NCBI RefSeq assembly: GCF_900101745.1
Contig: NZ_FNAD01000001.1
Location: forward strand, 1-64,000
Reading direction: 5' to 3'
DNA from: Glycomyces harbinensis
GTDB lineage: Bacteria; Actinomycetota; Actinomycetes; Mycobacteriales; Micromonosporaceae
DNA length: 64,000 nucleotides
The notes under the pieces were generated by a model that was not told the origin of the DNA, did no database searches, and saw nothing but the letters and a program-made list of their open reading frames with translations. The translations under genes were made by a program, and so were the position numbers. Of the stretch, positions 25,572 through 35,300 are shown in pieces. Within the stretch, counting starts at the first letter, position 1. The number at the start of each line of letters is the position of its first letter.

Positions 25572-27719
25572 ATGCGCACTGTTCCGCTGAGCGCGGTGCC
25601 CACGGTCGGCGACCTCGCCGCCGACCCGGTCACGCACCACTACGACGACATGATCGCGCCGAGCGGTCTCACCAACTTCCTCGGCACCGCCAGGGTCGAC
25701 CACGACCTGACCGCGATCAGCGCCGTCACGTTCCCGCCGGTGTCCCAGGGCCTCGCCCGCACCGCGGCGTGCTTCGTGGACGGACGCCTGGTCGAGTCCT
25801 ACGGCGCCCCGATCACCCACGAGTGGCGCCCCGACCGCGTGCGCCGCAGCGTGTCCCTGCCCGGCCTCGACCTGGTCACCGACACGGTCTGCGCCCCCGG
25901 CGAGACCGGCGTCGCCATCGACGTGAGCGTCACCAACACGGGCGACACCGCCCGGACGGTGCCGGTCACGCTCTCGCTCACCGCCAGCGCGACCCGCTCG
26001 GCGGAGGCCTGGCTGGACGCCGAGTCGCCGAGCGAGACCAACACCGCCGCGATCGGCCCCTCGCGCCTGGTCTTCGCGAACGCGTCGGGAACGGCCTGGA
26101 GCGTCCAGGGCGTCGACGCCGACGCCGTCGTGCGCCTGTCCGGGATCGCGCCCGCCGCTTCGGAACACGAGGTCGGCATCGGCGGCATCGAGCGCGGCGG
26201 CGAGGTCACCGTGCGGCTCGACGTCGCCCCCGGCGGGACCGCCAGGTTCGGCTACGTCCACGCCGTCGGTGCAACGCAGGATGCGGCCGCCGCGGTCTTC
26301 GACCGCATCGCCGCCGACGTCCCCGGCACTGTGGAAGCCGCCGAGTCGTTCTGGGACCGGCAGCTCGACGCGGCGTTCCGGCCCGGCAACGGCGAGTTCT
26401 CCGGGCACCTGCCCACATTGGAGACCACTTCGGAGCCGCTGCGGCGCCTCTACTGGTGGGGGGTGCTCGGGACCATCTGGTTCCGGCGCGACTTCGCGGG
26501 CAACGTGCTGGGCCGCAGCTACGACACCCTCATGCCCAATTACTGGGCCACCACCACGTTCATCTGGGACTACAGCCTCAGCTCCATCACGCACGCGCTG
26601 CTGGACCCTGACGAGATGAAGACCCAGCTGCGCCACTGGATCGCCTCCGACATCCACACGCACTTCGGCACCTCCTCGGTCACGGGCGGGCCGGTCGGGC
26701 GCTGGTACTCGGTCAACGACTACGCGATGACGCGCCTGGTCAACGACTACCTCCGCTTCACCGGCGACACCGGGCTGATCGAGGAGACGCCCGGCGGCCG
26801 GCCGGTCCACGAGCACCTGCGCGAGTGGGCCCACGCCTGGCACAAGCTGCGCGGCGCCTCCCCGCTGGCCGACTACGGCGAGATCGACAACCTCCTCGAA
26901 TGCGTGAGCTCCTACACCCACGAGGTCGCGAGCCTCAACGCGGCGAACGTGTGGAACCTGCGCACCGTCGCGGCGATCCTCGCCTCCCGCGGGGACGAGG
27001 ACGGGGCCGCGGCCCTCACCGCCGAGGCCGACGAACTCGTGGGGGCCGTGACCGACCTCTACGTGCCCGGCAGCGGCCACTTCGCGGCCCGGCAGCCGGA
27101 CGGCACCCGCGTCCCGGTGCGCCACACCTACGACTTCGCCGTCGTCGGCACCACGATCGCCGCGGACCTCCCCGAGCACGTGCGCGGCGAGATGGTCGAG
27201 TTCTACCGGCGCGAGCTCCAGACCGAGGTGTGGATGCGCTCACTGTCCCCATGGGACCCCGACGCGAGCTTCAGCGTCCGACCGGACCACCAGTGGAACG
27301 GCGCCTATCCGGCGTGGCCGGCGGATGCGGCGCGCTCGCTCGTCGCGCTCGGGGCGCCCTCGGTCGCCATCGACTGGCTCCCCGGGCTCGCCCGCTCGGC
27401 CAACCAGGGCCCTCCCGGGCAGGCGCACTTCACCGAGGAGGCCATGCCCACCGTCAACGGCGGCGCGCGCAAGGCGCCCCCGCAGATGCCGTACATCAAC
27501 GACTGGGCCTGCTCCTCGGCCGGTGCGTACGTGGCCCTGGTGATCGAGTCGTTCTTCGGCGTCGATCCCCAGGTCGGCTCCGATCGGCTCGACACGTCGA
27601 AGGCGTGCATCGCCGACCTCGACCCCGGCGCGGTCCTGCGCGGCCTGCGCCTGGGGGACCGCCTCGTGGACGTCCACGCGGACGGCACGGTGGTCGACAG
27701 CGCGGTCGACGCTTCATGA
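25572..27719 (+). CDS. Intracellular (alpha/alpha)6-barrel glycoside hydrolase, GH63/MGH1-like
   Basis: 715 residues without a signal peptide. The N-terminal ~260 residues are beta-rich. About 270-660 form a helical toroid with GH63/GH37-like segments: YWATTTFIWDYSLSSITHAL, WYSVNDYAMTRLVNDYLRF, ADYGEIDNLLECVSSY and VRPDHQWNGAYPAWPADAARSL. This fold trims alpha-glucosides, alpha-mannosides or mannosylglycerate with Asp/Glu catalysts; exact specificity is not clear. It probably hydrolyses the oligosaccharide imported by the preceding transporter. Its stop overlaps the next start (ATGA). Confidence 0.75.
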   Translation: MRTVPLSAVPTVGDLAADPVTHHYDDMIAPSGLTNFLGTARVDHDLTAISAVTFPPVSQGLARTAACFVDGRLVESYGAPITHEWRPDRVRRSVSLPGLDLVTDTVCAPGETGVAIDVSVTNTGDTARTVPVTLSLTASATRSAEAWLDAESPSETNTAAIGPSRLVFANASGTAWSVQGVDADAVVRLSGIAPAASEHEVGIGGIERGGEVTVRLDVAPGGTARFGYVHAVGATQDAAAAVFDRIAADVPGTVEAAESFWDRQLDAAFRPGNGEFSGHLPTLETTSEPLRRLYWWGVLGTIWFRRDFAGNVLGRSYDTLMPNYWATTTFIWDYSLSSITHALLDPDEMKTQLRHWIASDIHTHFGTSSVTGGPVGRWYSVNDYAMTRLVNDYLRFTGDTGLIEETPGGRPVHEHLREWAHAWHKLRGASPLADYGEIDNLLECVSSYTHEVASLNAANVWNLRTVAAILASRGDEDGAAALTAEADELVGAVTDLYVPGSGHFAARQPDGTRVPVRHTYDFAVVGTTIAADLPEHVRGEMVEFYRRELQTEVWMRSLSPWDPDASFSVRPDHQWNGAYPAWPADAARSLVALGAPSVAIDWLPGLARSANQGPPGQAHFTEEAMPTVNGGARKAPPQMPYINDWACSSAGAYVALVIESFFGVDPQVGSDRLDTSKACIADLDPGAVLRGLRLGDRLVDVHADGTVVDSAVDAS

Positions 27720-28873
27720 CGAATCCGCTGCGGCCCTTCGCCATCGAGGAAGCGATGATCCGCGGCGCGGTCGAGGTCGAGTCGACCGGCCGCGGCCTGG
27801 TCTCGCACCGCCTGCCGCAGTGGGCGAGGCGCCAGATCCCGGACGTCTTCATGGTGCAGACCAGTGCGGAGGGCGCGGGCGTGCGGCTCGCGCTCCGCAC
27901 GGTCGCCGACGTCGTCGAGCTGGACGTGCAGGGCCGGCGGATCGCGGCCGACGCCTCGGCGCCCATGCCGCCGAGCGTCTACGAGCTGACCGAAGGCGGC
28001 GCGGTCGTCGCGTCCGCGGCGGTCCCGATCGGCTCCCGCTACGTGTTCTCCTTCGAGCGGCCGACCGGCGAGATCGCGCCCGGGCCCGACGGGACGGCCC
28101 GGTTCACCGGGCTCGCCCAGGGCCGCGAGTGCGACCTCGAACTGTGGCTGCCGTACTACGACGCCGTGGAGCTGCTGGCGCTGCGCGCCGACGCCCCGGT
28201 CGCTCCCGTCCCCGGTGCCGGTGCCCTCCGCTGGGTCCACCACGGCAGCTCGATCAGCCACGGCTACCGGGCCGACACGACCACGGGCACCTGGCCGGTG
28301 GTCGCGGCGCTGCGGGCCGGAGCCGAGCTGACGAACCTCGCGTTCAGCGGCAACGCGATGCTCGATCCGTTCACCGCCAGGACGATCCGCGACACCCCGG
28401 CCGACCTCATCAGCCTCAAGATCGGCATCAACCTCGTCAACGGCGACGTGATGCGCCTGCGCGCCTTCCGCCCCGCCGTCGACGGCTTTCTCGACACGAT
28501 CCGCGAGGGGCACCCGGACACGCCGATCGTGCTCGTCTCGCCGATCTGGTGCGCGCCCGTGGAGTCCTCGGCCGGGCCCACCGTGCAGGACCCGGAGCGC
28601 GATGAGGAGTGGTCCGTCGCCGGCGGCACCGAAGCGGACGTGAAGGCCGGCAAGCTCTCGCTGCGGGTCGTCCGCGCCGAACTCGAATCCGTAGTGGATC
28701 GACGCCGCGCCGACGGCGACCACCGCCTCCAGTACCTCGACGGCCTGTCGCTGTACGGCGCCGGCGACGCCGCCTCGATGCCGCTGCCCGACAACCTGCA
28801 CCCCGGCCCCGACGTGCAGCGACTCATCGGCGAACGCTTCGCACGCGTCCTCGCCGTGTTCACGACCGGCTAG
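27716..28873 (+). CDS. SGNH/GDSL hydrolase (carbohydrate esterase-like)
   Basis: 385 residues from ATG 27716. An N-terminal beta-sandwich (about 1-165) precedes an SGNH domain: block I HHGSSISHGYR with the nucleophile serine, block II Gly in NLAFSGNAM, block III Asn in KIGINLVNGD, and block V DNLHPGPD with the Asp/His pair. The architecture resembles carbohydrate esterases that remove acetyl groups from sugars. There is no signal peptide, so it should deacetylate imported oligosaccharides in the cytoplasm. Translationally coupled to the glycosidase. Confidence 0.85.
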   Translation: MTNPLRPFAIEEAMIRGAVEVESTGRGLVSHRLPQWARRQIPDVFMVQTSAEGAGVRLALRTVADVVELDVQGRRIAADASAPMPPSVYELTEGGAVVASAAVPIGSRYVFSFERPTGEIAPGPDGTARFTGLAQGRECDLELWLPYYDAVELLALRADAPVAPVPGAGALRWVHHGSSISHGYRADTTTGTWPVVAALRAGAELTNLAFSGNAMLDPFTARTIRDTPADLISLKIGINLVNGDVMRLRAFRPAVDGFLDTIREGHPDTPIVLVSPIWCAPVESSAGPTVQDPERDEEWSVAGGTEADVKAGKLSLRVVRAELESVVDRRRADGDHRLQYLDGLSLYGAGDAASMPLPDNLHPGPDVQRLIGERFARVLAVFTTG

Positions 28874-28925
28874 ACCTTAGGGGCGGCCCCTCCGGTGCGC
28901 CCCGGAACCTGCAAAGGAGCAGATC

Positions 28926-30050
28926 ATGACCCTCCGACCGCAATCAGTGGCCGCGGCCCTGTTGACAGGGCTCGCGACCGCGACCGTCCCCATGGCCGCC
29001 GCGCACGCCGCGCCCGACGCGAACGCCTGCGTCCCAACCGTTTCGGCCTCGGTCAATGAGGAACTGACCGAGCGCTTCGGCACCTACGGCGACACCGCGG
29101 GCCGCTGGACCGGCGCCGACTCCGCCTACAGCGTCCCGCTGCCCGACGGCTCGACCGCGTGGCTCTACTCGGACACGTTCATGGGCGAGGTCGACGAGAA
29201 CGGCGGCAGGCCCCTGGACTCGCCGTTCCTCCACAACTCGATCATCGTGGACGACGGCGGCGACCTCACCACCGTCACCGGCGGCACCGAGGCCGCCCCC
29301 GCATCCCTGGTGAAGGTGGCCGGGGCCGACGAGTCGCAGAACTGGTACTGGTTCGGCGACGGCACGGTCGAGGGCGACACGCTCCAGGTCATGCTCCTGG
29401 AGTTCGTGAAGACCGGGACCGGCGTCTTCGACTTCGCGTTCACCGGCAACGCCGTCGCGTCCTTCGACACCGACGACATGAGCCTCACCTCGGTCACCGA
29501 ACTCCCCGAGTCGGACGTGAACTGGGGCTCGGCGATCTACGAAGACCCGCGGGACGGCTACACCTACGTCTTCGGCGTCGAGGACGACCAGGCCCAGAAG
29601 TACGCCCACCTCGCCCGCGTCGAGACCGGCTCGCTGACGACCGCCGACTGGGAGTACTTCAACGCGGGGGAGTGGCAGGACGACCCGACCGGGACCAGCC
29701 GCATCCTCGAAGGCGTCTCGAACGAGTTCAGCGTCTCGCGCTACCAGGGGAAGTTCACGCTCGTCACCGGCGACGCCACCGAGGCGCTGAGCGCGAAGAT
29801 CGTGGCCTACCGCAGCGACGACCTCGAAGGGCCCTACACGGACAAGACCGTCCTGTACACCACCCCCGAGACCGGCGGGAACGTCTTCACCTACAACGCC
29901 AAGGCCCACCCGCAGCTGGGCGGCGACGGGCGACTCCTGGTCACCTACAACGTGAACAGCTTCGTGGGCGACGACCTGTACGCCGACGCCCGCCTCTACC
30001 GCCCCCGCTACATCGACGTCGACGTGCAGTTCCCGAACCGCCGCCGTTAG
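28926..30050 (+). CDS. Secreted beta-propeller-like protein (DUF4185/DUF5005 type)
   Basis: 374 residues with a Sec signal peptide at about 1-29 (VAAALLTGLATATVPMAAAHA). The mature part has recurring Trp/Tyr-Asp blade-like segments: GRWTGADSAYSVPLPDGSTAWLYSDTFMGE, NWYWFGDGTV, WGSAIYEDPRDGYTYVFGVE and EFSVSRYQGKFTLVTGD. This matches the DUF4185/DUF5005 group, five-bladed-propeller proteins related to glycoside hydrolases. It may bind or cleave the extracellular polysaccharide that supplies the importer. It ends at a strong terminator, closing the operon. Confidence 0.75.
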   Translation: MTLRPQSVAAALLTGLATATVPMAAAHAAPDANACVPTVSASVNEELTERFGTYGDTAGRWTGADSAYSVPLPDGSTAWLYSDTFMGEVDENGGRPLDSPFLHNSIIVDDGGDLTTVTGGTEAAPASLVKVAGADESQNWYWFGDGTVEGDTLQVMLLEFVKTGTGVFDFAFTGNAVASFDTDDMSLTSVTELPESDVNWGSAIYEDPRDGYTYVFGVEDDQAQKYAHLARVETGSLTTADWEYFNAGEWQDDPTGTSRILEGVSNEFSVSRYQGKFTLVTGDATEALSAKIVAYRSDDLEGPYTDKTVLYTTPETGGNVFTYNAKAHPQLGGDGRLLVTYNVNSFVGDDLYADARLYRPRYIDVDVQFPNRRR

Positions 30051-30097
30051 ACACCGGCAGGGCCCGACCGACCGTCGCGGCCCGACCCGGCCCCCGG

Positions 30098-30136
30098 AGA
30101 CCGCCGGTCCGCCGCACATGCGGACCGGCGGTCTCG
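30098..30136 (+). terminator. Operon-end terminator, 16-bp perfect stem
   Basis: GAGACCGCCGGTCCGC pairs exactly with GCGGACCGGCGGTCTC around the loop CGCACAT. It lies 47 bases after the propeller gene and marks the end of the LacI-controlled operon. Confidence 0.7.
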
Positions 30137-30248
30137 CCGTGCTCCGCCGGGGCCTTCACGAGCCGTCCGTGCAGATTCCGTGCAGTTTCCATGCGGCCGA
30201 ACAGCAGGGTCATGGGCGAGCAATCGAATTCCTCAGATTGGAGCGCCC

Positions 30249-30398
30249 ATGCGCATTCCGAAAGTGCGACGGACCCTCGACGCCGCGGCGACGGTCTCCC
30301 TGATCGGCACCTCGGCGTTCGGCGACGACACGCCCACGAGCGGATCCGGCCCGGTCAACGGCCGCTCCGGGAGTCTGCGCCTGGTAGCGGCCCGCTGA
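30249..30398 (+). CDS. Possible small secreted peptide
   Basis: 49 residues from ATG 30249, with GGAG eight bases upstream (AGATTGGAGCGCCC). A basic start (MRIPKVRR) is followed by a modest hydrophobic stretch (AAATVSLIGTSAFG) and a Gly/Ser-rich tail. It looks like a short exported peptide but has no recognisable relatives, and it may be non-coding. Confidence 0.25.
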   Translation: MRIPKVRRTLDAAATVSLIGTSAFGDDTPTSGSGPVNGRSGSLRLVAAR

Positions 30399-30470
30399 GC
30401 CGCCCGGGGCCGCTCCCCTGAAGGCCGACCCGATGCCCCGGCGGTCACCGCCGGGGCATCGTCCGCGCCG

Positions 30471-31424
30471 TCATCCGTTCGCGGGCAGGCGCATGTGGAT
30501 GCGCATCGTGGTCCCGTGCTTGCCGGTGTACGTGCGCAGGAGGTCGACCACGTGGTTGACCAGCAGCAGGCCCCGCCCGTAGGCCCGGTCCTCGTCCACC
30601 GGGCGGCGCCCCGCGAGCGGGTCGGTGATGTGCCCGGCGTCGGAGATGTCGCACACGAGCTGGTCCTTCTCGGTCCAGATCTGGAGCATCCCGGTGCTCC
30701 CGCCGTGCCAGATGCTGTTGGTCAGCAGCTCGGTCACGGCGATCTCCAGGTCGATGAGCTGGGTCGCCGTGAGCCCCGCCCGGCGCCCGTAGGAGGTCAC
30801 GAACCAGCGCGCGTTGTCGATCGTGAAGCGGTCGACGGCCCGCCTGAGGGCCGTCCGCGGCCGGTCCTCGAGCGGCCGGTTGTACTCGCCGACGATGCGC
30901 TCGGGGTCGTACTCGCCGCTGGGGCGGCGGCCGTCGCGGTCCACCAGGGCCGGATGGGTCGCAAGGGAGTCGGCCAGGGCCCGCTCGTCGAGCCCGTCGA
31001 CGTCGTACGGGCACAGGATGGCGGCGTCGCGGCCGGCGAACGCGAGGTTGATGAGCGCCTCGTGCTGCGCGCAGGCCGGATACTCGGCCTCGCTGCGGCC
31101 CGGCCAGATCGGCTCGCCGATGATCCGGACGCGCCGATCCGGATGCCGGTCGGCGAACGCCCGCAGCACGCCGGGGATGATGCGCCCGGGATTGGCGCCC
31201 TCCTCGGTCATGTCGAGCATGAGCACGCGCTCGGCCGAGTCGCCCAGGGCCTCCCGCAGCAGCCGCAGGTTCGCCCCGGGCACCGAGACGGCGACCGGCT
31301 CCCCGGCGCTCAGGCCCCCTTCGATGAACGGGACCGTGCCGTCCAGGTACTCCTGGCCGCCGGAGTAGTACAGGGCGGGATGGTCGAACGGATCGGCGGC
31401 CGCGCCGCCGGAAGCGGCGGTCAT
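30471..31424 (-). CDS. MEDS sensor domain fused to an anti-sigma-factor-type ATPase
   Basis: 317 residues from ATG 31422-31424. Residues about 15-175 form a MEDS (DcmR-like sensory) domain (HPALYYSGGQEYLDGTVPFIEGGLSAGEPV, then CPYDVDGLDERAL). Residues about 200-315 form an RsbW-like HATPase: the N-box is DLEIAVTELLTNSIWHGG, the G1 box ISDAG, and the later GRGLLLVNHVVD. Such proteins phosphorylate STAS antagonists or sequester a sigma factor. The start overlaps the stop of the STAS gene upstream (ATGA), so the two work together. Confidence 0.88.
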   Translation of the reverse strand: MTAASGGAAADPFDHPALYYSGGQEYLDGTVPFIEGGLSAGEPVAVSVPGANLRLLREALGDSAERVLMLDMTEEGANPGRIIPGVLRAFADRHPDRRVRIIGEPIWPGRSEAEYPACAQHEALINLAFAGRDAAILCPYDVDGLDERALADSLATHPALVDRDGRRPSGEYDPERIVGEYNRPLEDRPRTALRRAVDRFTIDNARWFVTSYGRRAGLTATQLIDLEIAVTELLTNSIWHGGSTGMLQIWTEKDQLVCDISDAGHITDPLAGRRPVDEDRAYGRGLLLVNHVVDLLRTYTGKHGTTMRIHMRLPANG

Positions 31425-31801
31425 GGCGCGTCCCCCTTGACGGTGATCGCCTCGACGCCGCCGGGCCACAGGACCTCCATCATCCTGCCGAAGCAGGGCG
31501 GGGGCCGGTGGACCACGATCCGCGCCCCCTCGGGGAGCCGCTGCGCGACGTCGACGAGCACGGTGATCCCGCGCATGTCGATGAACGCCAGGTCGGTGAG
31601 GTCCAGGTGCAGCTCGCCGTCGTGGAGCGGCGCCGTGCGCAGCGCGCGGCCCCAGTCGTCGTGGCCGTTGAGGTCGACCGCTCCGGAGGCGCGCAGGACC
31701 GGCAGCGCGCCCGCGGTCTGGGACACGCGCAGCGGTCCGTCCCGCAGTCCCGGGGGCGCCTCGGCGCCGCTGGGGCGCCGACCCTCGTCGATCGCAGCCA
31801 T
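31421..31801 (-). CDS. STAS-domain anti-sigma-factor antagonist-like protein
   Basis: 126 residues from ATG 31799-31801 with GGAGG upstream. The STAS core is LHLDLTDLAFIDMRGITVLV. In RsbV/SpoIIAA the phosphorylated serine is in IDSSG; here the segment is IDMRG, so the usual phosphorylation site is missing. It may be a constitutive antagonist or signal by binding alone. It is the first gene of a two-gene unit with the MEDS/HATPase protein. Confidence 0.85.
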   Translation of the reverse strand: MAAIDEGRRPSGAEAPPGLRDGPLRVSQTAGALPVLRASGAVDLNGHDDWGRALRTAPLHDGELHLDLTDLAFIDMRGITVLVDVAQRLPEGARIVVHRPPPCFGRMMEVLWPGGVEAITVKGDAP

Positions 31802-31981
31802 CGCTCCACCTCCGTGCGGCGCTCGGGCCCCGCTCGCACCCAGGGCCGCGGTGCGCTCGAGAGGCGGTCGTCGCCTGCCGCGTCGCGGACATCGCGACAC
31901 GGGATACCACTATAGGCGCGTCCGAAGGCCGACGGCCGCGACCTGGACCGGAGTCGAGTTCACGTGCGACGACGCGCCGCC

Positions 31982-32140
31982 TCAGCCCTTGCGGGGCGTC
32001 CGCTTCCCGCCGGAGACCGGCTCCGATGCGCGCCTCTCGGCGGCCCGCGCGTCGGCGCGCCGGTCCAGCGCGTACTCCACCACGCCCTTCACGACCGCCA
32101 GCGCCACCGTCCAGGCCAGACTCTTGAGCAGCATGCCCAT
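31982..32140 (-). CDS. Small single-helix membrane protein, hypothetical
   Basis: 52 residues from ATG 32138-32140 with GGGAG six bases upstream. One helix (LLKSLAWTVALAVVKGVVEYAL) is followed by a charged tail (DRRADARAAERR ending KRTPRKG). Probably a minor membrane protein. It is divergent from the alpha-mannosidase gene. Confidence 0.5.
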   Translation of the reverse strand: MGMLLKSLAWTVALAVVKGVVEYALDRRADARAAERRASEPVSGGKRTPRKG

Positions 32141-32341
32141 GTCGACTCCCTTCGCGCGCGGGCGGTCCGATGCCGGGGCCGACCGCGCTCTCACCTGAGG
32201 CATGCCCGCACGGCAGTGCGCCAAACCGCCGCCGAGATTCCGGCGGGAATTCGGGGGTGTCGATCCGGCAAGCGTTGGCCTAGACTCGCACGCGGCACCG
32301 GCACTCGAACGCTCAGGACACGTCCCCACCGAGGAGTTCCC

Positions 32342-35300
32342 ATGCATCAGCAGCAAAGCGCCATCCGGACCCGCCTCGACCGCTTCGTGCGCGAACGGCT
32401 CGAGCCCGCGCAGGAGAAGGCGAGCGCGCCGGTCCGGATCGAGGCCTGGACGGCCCCCGGGGAACCGGTGCCCTTCAGCGAGGCCGCCGCGCAGACGTAC
32501 ACCCCCGTCGAGCAGGGGCACGCGTGGGGACGGGCCTGGGGCACCGTCTGGTTCCGCGTCACCGGGACCGTGCCCGCCGACTGGGCTGCCGACGCCGCCG
32601 ACGTCGAGCTCGTCGTCGACCCCGGCTTCATCGGGGACGGGGCGGGCTTCCAAGTGGAGGCCCTCGTCTTCGACACCGCCGGGCGCACCCTCAAGGCGAT
32701 CGAGCCGAAGAACGACTACGTGCGCCTCGACCTCGCGCCCGGCGGGACTTTCGCGCTCTACATCGAGGCCGCCGCGAACCCGGACGTGTTCACCTCAGGC
32801 GAGCGGTACGCACCGACCCCCTTGGGCCGCTGGGAGACCGCGTCCGACGACCCGATCTACCGGCTCGGGCGCATCGCCGTCGTCCACCGCGACCTGCCGG
32901 TGTGGGAGCTGCTCCAGGACGTCGCCACCGCGCGCGGCCTGGCGCTGGAGTCGCCCGAGTCCTCGCCCCGCCGCGCCGAGCTGTTCGCGGCCCTGGACGC
33001 GATGGTCGACGCCGTGGACCCGCGCGACGTGAGCGCCACCGCCGAGGCCGGCCGGGCGGCACTGCGCGAGGCGCTGGCCGCTCCGGCGGCCCGCAGCGCC
33101 CACCGCGTGTACGCGGTGGGCCACGCGCACATCGACTCCGCGTGGCTGTGGCCGGTGCGCGAGACGGTCCGCAAGTGCGCGCGCACGTTTTCCAACGTGC
33201 TCGACCTCATGGACGCCGACCCGGACCTGATCTTCGCGTGCTCCTCGGCGCAGCAGTTCGCGTGGATCAAGGAGTACTACCCGGAGCTGTTCGAGCGCAT
33301 CCGGACCCGGGTGGCCGAGGGCCGCTTCGTGCCCGTCGGCGGGATGTGGGTCGAGTCGGACACGAACATGCCCGGCGCCGAGGCGATGGCCCGCCAGTTC
33401 GTCGAGGGCAAGCGGTTCTTCCTGGAGGAGTTCGGCGTCGACACCCGCGAGGTGTGGCTGCCCGACTCGTTCGGGTACACCGGTGCGCTGCCGCAGATCG
33501 CGCGGGCGGCCGGGGCCGGGTTCTTCCTGACGCAGAAGCTGTCGTGGAACGAGGTCAACGCGTACCCGCACCACACGTTCGACTGGGAGGGCATCGACGG
33601 GACGCGGATCTTCGCGCACTTCCCGCCGGTCGACACCTACAACTCGAAACTGACGCCCGCCGAGCTGGCGCACACCGAGCGCAACTTCGCGGACAAGGGC
33701 CGGGCCGACATGTCGCTGGTGCCGTTCGGCTTCGGCGACGGCGGCGGCGGTCCCACCCGCGAGATGATGGCCGCCGCGCGCCGCGCCGCGGACCTCGAAG
33801 GGTCGCCGACCGTGCGCGTGGCGAAGCCGATCGACTTCTTCGAGGAGGCGGCGGCCGAGGACGCGTCCCGCCCCGTCTGGCACGGCGAGCTCTATCTCGA
33901 GAACCACCGCGGCACGTACGCCTCGCAGGCCCGCACCAAGCGCGGCAACCGCCGCAGTGAAGCGCTGCTGCACGAGGCCGAGCTGTGGGCGGCGACCGCG
34001 GCCGTGCGCACCGGCGCGGCCTATCCGGCCGAGCTGCTGCGCCGCACCTGGCAGACCGTGCTGCTCAACCAGTTCCACGACATCCTGCCGGGCTCCTCGA
34101 TCGGCTGGGTCTACGACCAGGCCGAGAAGGAGTACGGCCAGGTCGAGGCCGACCTCGAACCGGTGATCGCCGACGCCGTCGCCGCCCTCGGCGCCCGCGA
34201 GCCGGGCGACCGCTTCGTGAACTCGGGTCCGTACGCGCTCGACGGCGTGCCCGCGTTCGGCGTCGGACCGCGCCTGGTCTCCGGCTCGGTCGCGGTCGAG
34301 CAGACCCCGGAGGCGATCACGGTCACCAGCGACCAGGTCGTCCTGGTGCTCGACGGGGACGGGCTCATCACCTCGCTCGTCGACCGGGCCACGGGGCGCG
34401 AGACCGTCCCGCCCGGCGAGCGCGGCGGCCTGCTTCAGCTGTTCACGGACACGCCGAGGCACTACGACGCCTGGGACGTCGACATCGAGTACCGGCGTTC
34501 GGCCCGCGACCTCGCCGCCGCCGACAGCGTGTCGGTGGTCGAGGAGGGCGGCGAGCGCGCCGTGATCCGCACCGTGCGGACCTTCGGCGCCTCCGCGGTG
34601 ACGCAGACGTTCACCGTCGAGGCCGGGCGCCGCGCGGTCGACGTCGAGACCGCCGTCGACTGGCACGAGCAGCAGCGGATGCTCAAGTTCGCGTTCCCCG
34701 TGGACGTGCACACCGCCTCGGCGCGTTCGGAGATCCAGTTCGGGCACATCGAGCGGCCCACGCACACGAACACGAGCTGGGACGAGGCGCGGTTCGAGAC
34801 CTGCGCGCACCGCTGGGTGCACGTGGCCGAGTCCGGCTGGGGCCTGGGCGTGGCGAACGACGCGACCTACGGGCACGACGTGACGCGCCATCCGCGCCGC
34901 GGCGGCGGCACCTTCTCGGTGGTGCGCCAGACGCTCCTGAAGTCGCCGCTGTTCCCGGACCCGATCGCCGACCAGGGCGAGCACGTCTTCCGCACCGCGC
35001 TGGTCCCGGGCGGGGTCGCCGAGGCCGTGCGCGCGGGGTACCGGCTCAACCTGCCGCTGCGGCGCACGGAGGCCGCCGCGGTCGAACCGCTGGTGAGCGT
35101 CGAGAACCCGGCCGTGGTCGTCGAGACGGTCAAGCTGGCCGACGACGGCTCCGGCGACGTGGTCGTGCGGCTCTACGAGGCGCACGGGACGCGCACGGAC
35201 GCCTTGCTGCACTTGGGCTTCCGATCGAGCGGGACCGTCGAGACCGACCTGCTCGAGCGCGCCGTCGAGGCCGGTGCCGTGCGCTCGGGCGACGCCGAGT

